Shown piece after piece: positions 1-7,933 of a DNA stretch of 64,000 nucleotides (the first letter of the stretch is position 1; each line of letters opens with the position of its first letter). A program made the translations under genes and the position numbers. Source of the stretch: Gammaproteobacteria bacterium (GTDB taxonomy: Bacteria; Pseudomonadota; Gammaproteobacteria; Burkholderiales; Rhodocyclaceae); assembly GCA_018824085.1 (NCBI GenBank), contig JAHJHI010000032.1:80001-144000 (forward strand), given 5' to 3'. Below the pieces are notes generated by a model. The model searched no databases and had not been told where the DNA came from. It saw only the letters and a list, made by a program, of their open reading frames with translations.

Positions 1-403
1 TCGGATAGCTGCAGGCCGTGCCGACATAGACGTACTGCGGCACGCGGTTCGCGACCGCCGCCTGCAGCATGTTGGCGTCGATGCGCAGATTGGTGTTGAA
101 CAGCGAGAACTGGTTGCCGAACACGTAGTTGATGCCGGCCACGACATCCGCGAGGTGATAGACGACGTCGCAGTCGCGGGTGACGATGTCGCAGGCAGCA
201 GGGTCGGTCAGGTCAACGACGTGCAGCCGGCTGTCGAGATCGATTGCCGGAACGCCGCCCGGCGCCAGATTCTCGCGGTGGCCGCGCCACAGGTTGTCCG
301 CCACGCTGACGTCCGCGCCGGCGGCCGCCAGCCGGGCCACCAGGTGGGATCCGATCTGTCCGGCACCGCCGGTGACCAGTACCCGTTTTCCATTCCAGTC
401 CAT
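1..403 (-). CDS. NAD-dependent sugar epimerase/dehydratase, C-terminus beyond window
   Basis: About 134 N-terminal residues are visible; the gene continues past the left edge. It is a short-chain dehydrogenase of the extended nucleotide-sugar type: the Rossmann glycine motif TGGAGQIG lies at residues 11-18, and YHLADVVAGINYVFGN followed by a YVYVGTACSYP strand resembles the active-site Ser/Thr region of GDP-mannose 3,5-epimerase and UDP-sugar epimerases. The ATG at 403 follows a good ribosome binding site (AAAGGAAG). It starts 28 bp after the GMC oxidoreductase stop, so it is probably the next gene of the polysaccharide operon. The YxxxK motif that would confirm catalysis and help name the substrate is outside the window, so the exact reaction is not assignable. 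Confidence 0.85.
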   Translation of the reverse strand, partial: MDWNGKRVLVTGGAGQIGSHLVARLAAAGADVSVADNLWRGHRENLAPGGVPAIDLDSRLHVVDLTDPAACDIVTRDCDVVYHLADVVAGINYVFGNQFSLFNTNLRIDANMLQAAVANRVPQYVYVGTACSYP

Positions 404-431
404 CACGCTTCCTTTCTGATTGAAGTGTGGT

Positions 432-2102
432 TCAGTCATCGCCGTGATCAAGCGCGTCTGCCAGGCGCAATGCCAACGCGACCACGGTCAGCGTGGGATT
501 GGCATGGCTGCTGGTCGGCAGCGACGACGCGCTGGCGATGAACAGATTGGTCACGCCGTGGACGCGCAGATCCGCGTCCACGACGCCCTTGGCGGGATCG
601 GCCGACATCCGTGTCGTACCGATGTGGTGTCCGAGCACGGCAGCCGACTCGGCGAGCCGCTCCCGTGCGTCGGGAAGGAATTCGAGCTGCCCCTTGTCCT
701 GGCGCTGCAGTTCGGAAGCAAGCAATTCATGGGCCCGCCATACGGAATCGATATCCTGAGGCTGCACGCGGAAATCGAGCGCCAGACGCGGCATGCCCAA
801 TGCGTCAACGCGGGGCAGCAGGCGCACGCGTGCATCGGGATGGGGCACCTGCTCCGACTGGAAGAACAGGTGGAAGCGGTTGTCCCGGCCGTCCGGCACC
901 AGCGACGGCAGCCGCCGCTTCTGCAGGAAGCGGTTGCGGGCGAAGCCGGGCAGGATGGACACGACTTCCGGCGAACCCGACAGTACGTTGCGCAGATGAC
1001 GCCAGTACAGCGCGTACTTGCCGCTGCCCACGGCGTCGTTGTCGCGCCGCTTCTGGAACAGCTTCTTGGCGAGGAAGGCGGCCGACAGCAGCGCGCTGCC
1101 GTGCGTGGGGTCGTCCAGCAGGGGCCGGTCGAGCAGCAGATAGATGTTCAGCAGTTCGTGTTCGCGCTGCGCCGCTTCCGAAATCCACAGGCGCCGGCGC
1201 ACGAAGACGCCGGCGGCGTCGCGCTCGTAGGCCGACACGACCGGGCGCGGCGTGCGGAACTGCACGCGGGCGATGACGCCGTGGATGTGCGACATGTAGC
1301 CGCGGCCGAGCCAGCCCGAAGCGTCGCCGATGCCCGCGCGGCCGCCCTGGCGGGAGCACATCAGCAGGCGCGTGCTTTCCAGGCCGCCGCCGGTGAGCAC
1401 GACGCGGCGCGGCGTGACCCGGAAGCCGGTGCCGGCCGGTTTGCCGTCGGCCACCGGGCGACGCACCGTGAGCGACGTGACGCGCCCGCCGGCGTCGTCG
1501 GTATGGATTTCCGTGACGACCGCGCCGAGGATGACCCGTACTTGAGGCGATGCGGCGAGTTCGTCGCGATAGACGTCGCCGAAGCGGGTCGGCGGGCTCC
1601 AGCGCTCCAGCGTTCCGGTATCGATCGCGCCGTCGACGAAGCCGTCGATCATCGGCCCGGCGTCCGCGCCGAGCGCCGTGTCGACCCGGTAGGCGGCGTC
1701 GCCGCACTGCAGCCACGCGTGCGCGCTTTCGTAGTACGGGTCGAGCACCTCGGGCGCGAACGGCCAGCCGCTGTGCGGCACCCAGGGACGGTGCGCGAGG
1801 TCGATGCCGTCGTACGGAATGCAGCGACCGCCCCACAGCGACGTCGTGCCGCCGAGCTGGCGGTAGCGGGCCTGGTCGAGCGGCAGATGGCGCCGGCCTT
1901 CGGCGCCGTCATCGACGTCGCCGCGATAGAGCGCCTGCGCGTGGCCCGCGCGCTTCTTGCCGCCGGCCTCCAGCAGCAGCACGCGGTGCCCGCGCCGGGC
2001 CAGCGTCAGCGCCAGCGAAATGCCGGCCGCGCCGGCACCGACGACGCAGATGTCGCACTCGAGCGTGCTGGCGTCCGGGATGTCCTGGCTGTGCTCGATC
2101 AT
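432..2102 (-). CDS. GMC-family FAD-dependent oxidoreductase
   Basis: A 556-residue flavoprotein of the glucose-methanol-choline oxidoreductase family. The ADP-binding GAGAAG motif is at residues 23-28, followed by a LLLEAGG strand. The C-terminal GMC_oxred_C region carries the conserved histidine (HHIGTTRM) and the later HANPTLTV segment with the conserved Asn. Members oxidise alcohol groups of sugars and other substrates. The start at 2102 is preferred over the longer reading frame because its ATGA overlaps the stop of the upstream aldo/keto reductase by 4 bp, the spacing used throughout this operon. No signal peptide is seen, so it is probably cytoplasmic and may act on a nucleotide sugar or lipid-linked sugar; that substrate is inference from context. 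Confidence 0.88.
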   Translation of the reverse strand: MIEHSQDIPDASTLECDICVVGAGAAGISLALTLARRGHRVLLLEAGGKKRAGHAQALYRGDVDDGAEGRRHLPLDQARYRQLGGTTSLWGGRCIPYDGIDLAHRPWVPHSGWPFAPEVLDPYYESAHAWLQCGDAAYRVDTALGADAGPMIDGFVDGAIDTGTLERWSPPTRFGDVYRDELAASPQVRVILGAVVTEIHTDDAGGRVTSLTVRRPVADGKPAGTGFRVTPRRVVLTGGGLESTRLLMCSRQGGRAGIGDASGWLGRGYMSHIHGVIARVQFRTPRPVVSAYERDAAGVFVRRRLWISEAAQREHELLNIYLLLDRPLLDDPTHGSALLSAAFLAKKLFQKRRDNDAVGSGKYALYWRHLRNVLSGSPEVVSILPGFARNRFLQKRRLPSLVPDGRDNRFHLFFQSEQVPHPDARVRLLPRVDALGMPRLALDFRVQPQDIDSVWRAHELLASELQRQDKGQLEFLPDARERLAESAAVLGHHIGTTRMSADPAKGVVDADLRVHGVTNLFIASASSLPTSSHANPTLTVVALALRLADALDHGDD

Positions 2103-3043
2103 GGCTGAGTGTCCGTGGTCGCAGCGGCGCGTTCGAACGCGGCGACGTTCTGCGCGAGGTGGCCCCGGCAGCCCATGCCGGCGAGTGCGACGCCGACCGC
2201 CGGCGCGCGCAGCACGGCGGCCAGCGCCTGCGTGCGCGCCTGCACGTCCGTGGCGAGATGTCCGCCGCCGAACACTTCGCGCGCGATGATGCCGTGTCCG
2301 CGCTGCGCCAGCCCGGCCAGCGTATCCAGCGTGGCGGCGTCCAGCGCGTACTGTCCGTCGCGTACCCGTGGCGTCAGCGGCAGCTGCATGCAGGCAAGTC
2401 CCGACCACGCTGCGAAGGCGCCGGCATGTTCGCAGGCGACGACCGACACGCCGTAGTGCGCGAGCGCGCCTTGCTGGCGCAGGTCGTCCAGCAGGCGCCG
2501 CACGTCGTCGCGCGCGGCGACCTCGACCGGCGGGCTGTGCAGCAGCAGCAGGTCCAGCCGCTCGCGCCGCAGCCGTCGCAGGCTGTCCTCGACGCGCTGG
2601 CGCAGATAGGACGGTTCGAAGCAGGTGCGTTCGGCCTGCCGGCGCATCCGCGTCGTGTGCGCACGCGCGCCGCGCCAGCGGCGCAGCAGCGGTTGCAGCA
2701 GCGGCTTGGCCAGACGGATCACGGACTGCGACTGCGACAGATGCATGCCGACCTTGGTCGCGATGACGAGGTCGTCGTCAGTCGGCGCGAACAGTGCGCC
2801 GAGCAGGCGTTCGCTGTCGCCCTGACCATAGACGTCGGCGGTGTCGAAGAAATTGATGCCGGCGTCGCGCGCGGCGATCAGCGTGGCGCGGACCTCGGAC
2901 GGCGCGTGGCGCGTGCCCAGCGAGGCGATGGTCGAACACCCGAAACCGAGGCGCGACACGCGCAGCCCGCTCGCGCCGAGCGGCACGCGCCGGCCCAGTG
3001 CGCCGGTCGCTGGCGGGGACATGGAAGGCGGCGTCACGCTCAT
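2099..3043 (-). CDS. Aldo/keto reductase
   Basis: A 314-residue NAD(P)H-dependent reductase of the AKR superfamily. The catalytic tetrad is visible: Asp and Tyr in FFDTADVYG (about residues 67 and 72), Lys in IATKVG (about 97) and His in LLLLHSP (about 169). The barrel start is typical (LRVSRLGFGCS). It overlaps the GT4 gene upstream and the GMC gene downstream by 4 bp each, so the three are tightly coupled. In this setting it may reduce a keto-sugar, for instance one derived from the RfbG product encoded two genes upstream; this is inference. An arginine-rich insertion around residues 119-140 is not typical of the family and may shape the substrate pocket. Confidence 0.88.
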   Translation of the reverse strand: MSVTPPSMSPPATGALGRRVPLGASGLRVSRLGFGCSTIASLGTRHAPSEVRATLIAARDAGINFFDTADVYGQGDSERLLGALFAPTDDDLVIATKVGMHLSQSQSVIRLAKPLLQPLLRRWRGARAHTTRMRRQAERTCFEPSYLRQRVEDSLRRLRRERLDLLLLHSPPVEVAARDDVRRLLDDLRQQGALAHYGVSVVACEHAGAFAAWSGLACMQLPLTPRVRDGQYALDAATLDTLAGLAQRGHGIIAREVFGGGHLATDVQARTQALAAVLRAPAVGVALAGMGCRGHLAQNVAAFERAAATTDTQP

Positions 3044-4167
3044 CCCGCCAGCACGTTGCGATAGACCTGTTCGGTCTGCGTCGTCAGCGTGTCCCAGCCC
3101 AGGCGTGCGGCGGTGGCGTCGATGTGCGGCTGCATCGCCGCGCGCGCCGCGTCGTCGCCGAGGATGCGCACCATCGCGGCGGCCAGGCCGTCCGGCTCGG
3201 CCGGCTCGACCAGCAGGCCGTTGCGCCCGTCCTCGACGATCTCGCCGGCGCTCGCGATGCGCGTGGCGATGACCGGCTTGCCATAGCCGAAGGCGACCGG
3301 AATGACGCCGCTGTTCCAGCCGTATTCATAGGGCAGCACGATGACTTCGGCGCGCTCGAACCAGCCGGCCATGCTTTCGAAATCGACGTACTCCGGCACC
3401 AGCGACACGCGCTCGCCCAGACCCTGCTCGGCGATCGCTGCACGCAGTGGCTCAATGTCCATCATCGGCTTGCCGACTATCGCCAGATGGGCGTCGGGCA
3501 GCGCGGCGGCCACCTTCGGGAACGATTTGATGAGCGTCGGGATGCCCTTGCGCGTCTCGATCAGCCCGATGCACAGCGCGAGCTTGCGCCCCGCCGGCAC
3601 CGGCGCCGGGCGGGCGACGACGTCGCGGCGCAGGAACTCCAGCAGGTCGGGCACCGTGGACACCATGCTGTCCGTGACGTCCAGACCGAGCACGTCGCGC
3701 GACATCACGCGGTTTTCCTCGGAATTGAAGAAGGCGTAGGACAGGCGCTTCCAGAACCGGCGCAACGCCGGGTTGTGCCACGAACGGCGATTGTTCGACT
3801 GCAGCTCCTGCGGCGTATAGACGGCACGCGCATGGCGCGCCGGCGTCACGCTGCGCAGCGCGATGTCCAGCAGGTAGAGCAGGTCGGGGTGCTGGCCGCC
3901 CTGGTAGTGGATGATCTGCGGGCGCAGCGTGCACAGCACGCGCAGCAGTTCCATCCACTTTGCCGGATGCGGCTTGAGGCGGTCGATCGCCTGCACCATG
4001 CGGTAGTCGTGCGCGTAGGGCGCGAGCTCGCAGCCGAGGCCGGTGAGCATGGCGACGTCGTGGCCGCGCCGGCCCAGATGCGAGGCGAGGTTGTGGGCGT
4101 ATTGCACGGTGCCGGCGACCGGCGCCGGGCTCACCAGCAATACGCGCAGCGGATTGGCCGTCGTCAT
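3040..4167 (-). CDS. Glycosyltransferase family 4 (polysaccharide)
   Basis: A 375-residue GT-B fold glycosyltransferase of the GT4 type. The N-terminal Rossmann strand (LRVLLVSPAPVAGTVQYAHNL) precedes a typical GT4 C-terminal domain: GLIETRKGIPTLI, then LPYEYGWNSGVIPVAFGYGKPVIAT, GEIVEDGRNG and LLVEP. The position of the family glutamate in the G-x-IPVAFGYGKP stretch is altered compared with the usual EGFG-type motif, which is common among EPS enzymes. It probably adds one sugar of the repeating unit on the cytoplasmic side of the inner membrane. It is coupled by 4-bp overlaps to rfbG upstream and the aldo/keto reductase downstream. Donor and acceptor are unknown. Confidence 0.88.
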   Translation of the reverse strand: MTTANPLRVLLVSPAPVAGTVQYAHNLASHLGRRGHDVAMLTGLGCELAPYAHDYRMVQAIDRLKPHPAKWMELLRVLCTLRPQIIHYQGGQHPDLLYLLDIALRSVTPARHARAVYTPQELQSNNRRSWHNPALRRFWKRLSYAFFNSEENRVMSRDVLGLDVTDSMVSTVPDLLEFLRRDVVARPAPVPAGRKLALCIGLIETRKGIPTLIKSFPKVAAALPDAHLAIVGKPMMDIEPLRAAIAEQGLGERVSLVPEYVDFESMAGWFERAEVIVLPYEYGWNSGVIPVAFGYGKPVIATRIASAGEIVEDGRNGLLVEPAEPDGLAAAMVRILGDDAARAAMQPHIDATAARLGWDTLTTQTEQVYRNVLAG

Positions 4168-5255
4168 GAGCCGGTGCCCCGGTAGGCGGCGAGCTGACCC
4201 AGCGTGACGTCACGCATGTCGGCGCCGGCGGCGTGCGCGAGATACCACTCGACGGTGCGTGCGACGCCGTCGGCGAGGCGCCAGCGCGGCTGCCAGTTCA
4301 GCGCGGTGTGCGCCCGCGTGCAGTCCAGCTTCAGGAAGTGCGCCTCGTGCGGCGCATCGGGCGGCGGGTCGTAGATCACCTGCGCGCCGGCCCAATGCGA
4401 CTGCGTGAGGTCGACCACCTCGCGCACGCTGCGGCAGTCCGCGTCTTCCGGGCCGAAGTTCCAGCCGTCGGCATGGGCGGCCGGCTCGCGCTCCAGCGCT
4501 TCGGCCAGCAGCAGATAGCCGCGCAGCGGCTCGACGACGTGCTGCCAGGGCCGTATCGCGCCGGGCGAGCGCACCACCAGCGCTTCGCCGCGCGAGAACG
4601 CGCGCATCGCGTCCGGCAGCAGGCGGTCCTGCGCCCAGTCGCCACCGCCGATGACGTTGCCGGCGCGCGCCGAGGCGATGGCGCAGGCGCCCGGCTGACC
4701 GAAGAAGGAGCGGCGCATCGCGCTGGTCACCAGTTCGGCGCAGCCCTTGCTGTTGCTGTACGGGTCGTGGCCGCCCATCGCGTCGTGTTCGCGATAGCCC
4801 CAGATCCACTCGCGGTTCTCGTAGCACTTGTCACTGGTCACCAGTACCGCGGCGCGCGCGCTGTCGACGCTGCGCAGCGCTTCGAGCAGATTGACGGTGC
4901 CCATGACGTTGGTGGCGTAGGTGTCGACCGGTTCGGCATAGGAGCGGCGCACCAGCGACTGCGCCGCCAGATGCAGCACGACGTCGGGCCGCGCCGCGAT
5001 CATGGCAGTGCGCAGGGCGTCGAGCTGGCGCACGTCGCCGCTCAGGTGCGTGATGCCTTCGGCCACGCGGGCGAGCGTGAACAGGTTCGGGTCACTCGGC
5101 GGCGCGAGCGAATAGCCGGTGACTTCGGCGCCCATGGATTGCAGCCACAGCGTGAGCCAGGCGCCCTTGAAACCGGTGTGCCCGGTCAGGAATACACGCC
5201 GGCCGCGCCAGAAGGCAGCGTCCGGCATGCGCTGCGGATCGGTGGCGGCACTCAT
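4164..5255 (-). CDS. rfbG: CDP-glucose 4,6-dehydratase
   Basis: A 363-residue extended SDR enzyme that converts CDP-glucose to CDP-4-keto-6-deoxyglucose. The N-terminal motif TGHTGFKGAWL is the diagnostic RfbG form of the dinucleotide-binding loop, and the catalytic YxxxK is present in DPYSNSKGCAELV. A LVTSDKCYENREW segment further matches the RfbG family. The start at 5255 gives a 4-bp ATGA overlap with rfbF and removes 12 unlikely N-terminal residues of the longer frame. It lies next to rfbF, so both steps from glucose 1-phosphate are encoded together. No rfbH-type dehydrase is present in the window, so the final CDP sugar is not a classical 3,6-dideoxyhexose made by neighbouring genes. Confidence 0.93.
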   Translation of the reverse strand: MSAATDPQRMPDAAFWRGRRVFLTGHTGFKGAWLTLWLQSMGAEVTGYSLAPPSDPNLFTLARVAEGITHLSGDVRQLDALRTAMIAARPDVVLHLAAQSLVRRSYAEPVDTYATNVMGTVNLLEALRSVDSARAAVLVTSDKCYENREWIWGYREHDAMGGHDPYSNSKGCAELVTSAMRRSFFGQPGACAIASARAGNVIGGGDWAQDRLLPDAMRAFSRGEALVVRSPGAIRPWQHVVEPLRGYLLLAEALEREPAAHADGWNFGPEDADCRSVREVVDLTQSHWAGAQVIYDPPPDAPHEAHFLKLDCTRAHTALNWQPRWRLADGVARTVEWYLAHAAGADMRDVTLGQLAAYRGTGS

Positions 5256-6025
5256 TCCCACACCTTCCAGGGCGCACGGTTGTCGGACCACTGCGCCTCC
5301 AGCGACTGCTTGTCGCGCAGCGTGTCCATCGGCTGCCAGAAACCTTCGTGCTGGAAGGCCATGAGCTGGTCGTCGGCCACGAGTTTCTCCAGCGGTTCGC
5401 GCTCCAGCGTGCTGTGATCGCCTTCGAGGTAGTCGAAGATGGCCGGCTCGAACACGAAGAAGCCGCCGTTGATCCAGCCGCTTTCGGTGATCGGCTTTTC
5501 GGCGAAGCGCTTGACCGCGCCGTCGTGGATGTCCAGCGCGCCGAAGCGCGCCGGCGGCCGCACGGCCGTGACCGTGGCGACCCGGCCGTGGCTGCGGTGG
5601 AAGGCCAGCAGCGCGCCGATATCGACGTCGGACACGCCGTCGCCGTAGGTGAGCATGAAGGTGCCGCCGTCTATGAGCCAGGGCTTGAGGCGCAGCAGGC
5701 GCCCGCCCGTCAGCGTGTCCAGCCCGGTGTCGATGACCGACACGTTCCAGTCCATGTCACTCGCATTGAGCAGGTGGCGCGTGCCGTCGCGCAGATTGAC
5801 CTGGTAGTCGTTGTGGAAGAGGTTGAAGTTCAGGAAGTAGTGCTTGATCAGTTCGCTCTTGTAGCCGCAGGCGACCATGAATTCCTGCATGCCGTGGTGG
5901 GCGTAGATGCGCATGATGTGCCACAGGATCGGCTTGCCGCCGATCTCGATCATGGGTTTCGGACGCAGGTCCGTTTCTTCGGAAATCCGCGTGCCGCGGC
6001 CGCCTGCAAGCAATACCACTTTCAT
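5252..6025 (-). CDS. rfbF: Glucose-1-phosphate cytidylyltransferase
   Basis: A 257-residue nucleotidyltransferase that makes CDP-glucose from CTP and glucose 1-phosphate, the first step towards CDP-linked deoxy sugars. The signature LAGGRGTRISEETDLRPKPM lies at residues 6-25, followed by IGGKPILWHIMRIYAHHG and the metal-binding TYGDGVSDVDI segment. Length and motifs match RfbF (DdhA). It is followed by rfbG with a 4-bp overlap and preceded by the outer-membrane beta-barrel gene at an 18-bp gap. The ribosome binding site GGGGAGAAG lies just upstream of the ATG. Confidence 0.95.
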   Translation of the reverse strand: MKVVLLAGGRGTRISEETDLRPKPMIEIGGKPILWHIMRIYAHHGMQEFMVACGYKSELIKHYFLNFNLFHNDYQVNLRDGTRHLLNASDMDWNVSVIDTGLDTLTGGRLLRLKPWLIDGGTFMLTYGDGVSDVDIGALLAFHRSHGRVATVTAVRPPARFGALDIHDGAVKRFAEKPITESGWINGGFFVFEPAIFDYLEGDHSTLEREPLEKLVADDQLMAFQHEGFWQPMDTLRDKQSLEAQWSDNRAPWKVWE

Positions 6026-6043
6026 AGTCTTCTCCCCTTTAAA

Positions 6044-7342
6044 TCAGAAAACGTACATCAGGCTCACCCGCAGGCGATTCCTGAACATTTCATAGTCGAT
6101 GTCCGGCACTTCGTCGTAGTCGCCCAGATAGCGCAGCATCAGCGACGTGTGCCGGTCGAGTGACTGCGACCAGGTCAGGCTCGGGCGCAGCAGCCGGACG
6201 GTGCTGCCGCCGGCTTCGCGCGGACGGTAGTGCGAGGCCTGCAGGCCGAGCGCCAGCTGCGCGCTGTCGCCGACACGCAGCCGCGCTTCGGCGCCCATGC
6301 GGTTCAGTGCGTACAGGCCGGACAGTCCGCCGATCTCCGTGATGTCGCGCTCCAGGCTCACTTCCCATTGACCGCGCGCGAAGGCGCCGGCCAGCGAGGC
6401 GGTCCCCACGACGGTGCCGCCGCCGCGCGCGTCGGCGTAACCGAGCGAGGCCTGGCCGAGCAGGCGTTGCGACAGGCGCACGTCGGCGGTGGCCCACAGC
6501 GCGGACACGTCGCGCCCCGGTGCCTGTTCGAAGCTGACGTCGCGCTGGCGCGCGCGCAGGCCGAGGCGCTTCAGCGCGTCGGTGCGCCGGCGCCATGCAA
6601 GGTCGATGTCCTGGCGCCAGGTGTCGGTGAACCGGGGGCGCACGGAGCGGTTGTCGGCGCCCGACCAGCGCAGCGAAAGCTCGTCGGCGGCGCCGGCCTG
6701 CCAGTCCAGCGCAACCGACGGCAGGTGGGTCTGCGCCGCATAGCGTCCGGACACGGTGACCGGCGATTGCGCCACCGGTTCGTGGCTGTGGAAATAGACG
6801 TCGAAGGCGCTCAAACCGACCGTTTCGCTCAGACGGTAGTAGGCGTTCACGAACAGCGAGGCGGCATCCAGCGTGTCGCCGTGGTCGAAGCTGTCGAGGT
6901 CGCGCAGCAGGTCGGCCGACGCGTCGACCTCCACGCGGTGGCGGCGTCCGCCGTCGACCCAGTTCGCGCCGGGCACCAGCAGCAGGGCGCTCGTGCTGCG
7001 GCGGTCGCGCGATGCGGCGAGCGCGTTGTCGGTGCTTTCGATCGACACGCTGCTGCGCCACTGCACGCCGTCCTGCGCGCCGCGCGGCGGAATGTCCACG
7101 CGGTTGCCGAGGTTCACCATGCTGCGCGCGGCCAGCGGAACGCGCAGATCACCGTGCCACTGGTCGCCGGAGCGCAGCTCGAATGCGTCGGCACCGGGCG
7201 ACAGGCCGAGCGCGCGGTTCAGCGCCACGTCGCGCTGTTCGCGCACCGGCATTTCGTAGGCGGCGCCATCCGCCTGCGCAGCGCCGTCCGGCGGATGCAG
7301 CAGGAACAGGGGCAGGACGGCCGTGATGGCGCGACGGTTCAT
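6044..7342 (-). CDS. Outer-membrane beta-barrel protein of the polysaccharide exporter
   Basis: A 432-residue predicted outer-membrane protein. A signal peptide (RRAITAVLPLFLLHPPDGAAQA) is followed by alternating amphipathic strands through the whole length, ending in LRVSLMYVF with the C-terminal phenylalanine recognised by the BAM machinery. It resembles the EpsL-type barrels found in betaproteobacterial EPS clusters. It overlaps the OPX export gene by 4 bp. Because that OPX protein lacks an outer-membrane helix of its own, this barrel probably provides the pore through which polymer leaves the cell. This role is inference from gene pairing; sequence similarity among such barrels is weak. 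Confidence 0.8.
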   Translation of the reverse strand: MNRRAITAVLPLFLLHPPDGAAQADGAAYEMPVREQRDVALNRALGLSPGADAFELRSGDQWHGDLRVPLAARSMVNLGNRVDIPPRGAQDGVQWRSSVSIESTDNALAASRDRRSTSALLLVPGANWVDGGRRHRVEVDASADLLRDLDSFDHGDTLDAASLFVNAYYRLSETVGLSAFDVYFHSHEPVAQSPVTVSGRYAAQTHLPSVALDWQAGAADELSLRWSGADNRSVRPRFTDTWRQDIDLAWRRRTDALKRLGLRARQRDVSFEQAPGRDVSALWATADVRLSQRLLGQASLGYADARGGGTVVGTASLAGAFARGQWEVSLERDITEIGGLSGLYALNRMGAEARLRVGDSAQLALGLQASHYRPREAGGSTVRLLRPSLTWSQSLDRHTSLMLRYLGDYDEVPDIDYEMFRNRLRVSLMYVF

Positions 7343-7932
7343 TGCACGATCAGCGTGTCGCCGGGTTCGAGCACCCGGTCGGGAGAGGTGCCGGACGCAA
7401 GATAGGCGGCGTAGTCGAAGGTGCTGCGCGTCTCCTGTCCGGCGGCGTCGCGCCGGATCAGCGTGATCCGGTCGCGTTTCGCGAACGGCGTGAATCCGTT
7501 CGCCATCGCCAGCGCCTGGATCACGCTGACCGGTGCGCGCAGCACGAATTCGCCCGGCCGCAGCACTTCGCCGATGACATAGATGCGGTAGCTGTGCACC
7601 TGGACCAGGCTGACCGTGACGACGACGTCGCGCAGTTCCTTGCCGAGCCCGGCGACCAGCGCCGCCTCGACTTCGTCCAGCGTCTTGCCGGCGACGCTGA
7701 CGCGCCCGGCGAGCGGGTAGTTCATGAATCCGTCCGGGCCGACCGGCAGCTGCATGGACAGCGCCGGCTGCTTCCAGACGGTCACCATGAGCACGTCGCC
7801 GGCGCCGAGCCGGAAGCCGCCCTGCGCCGCGGGGGCGTCGTCCGCCATGGCGGTGGCCGCGTGCACCGTGCCGAAAATGAAGAGCGCCAGCGCGCAGGCG
7901 GCGCGGCGCAGCGAAATGTGCAGATTCGTCAT
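7339..7932 (-). CDS. Polysaccharide export (OPX/Wza-family) protein, short periplasmic form
   Basis: A 197-residue member of the polysaccharide biosynthesis/export family. An N-terminal signal peptide ending near VHAATAMADD is followed by the Poly_export domain (RLGAGDVLMVTVWKQPALS, then the VGPDGFMNYPLAGRVSVAGKT segment) and one SLBB-type domain (YRIYVIGEVLRPGEF). It is much shorter than E. coli Wza, has no lipobox cysteine and has no C-terminal transmembrane helix, so it is expected to be periplasmic and to need a partner in the outer membrane. That partner is probably the beta-barrel encoded 4 bp further on. It begins 1 bp after the GT2 stop. Confidence 0.9.
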   Translation of the reverse strand: MTNLHISLRRAACALALFIFGTVHAATAMADDAPAAQGGFRLGAGDVLMVTVWKQPALSMQLPVGPDGFMNYPLAGRVSVAGKTLDEVEAALVAGLGKELRDVVVTVSLVQVHSYRIYVIGEVLRPGEFVLRAPVSVIQALAMANGFTPFAKRDRITLIRRDAAGQETRSTFDYAAYLASGTSPDRVLEPGDTLIVQ

Positions 7933-7933
7933 G

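Noticed and set aside
420..2108. Long plus-strand open frame opposite the GMC oxidoreductase
   Set aside because: Composition is Arg/Ala/His-rich without motifs, and the opposite strand encodes a complete conserved enzyme; it is a high-GC shadow frame.
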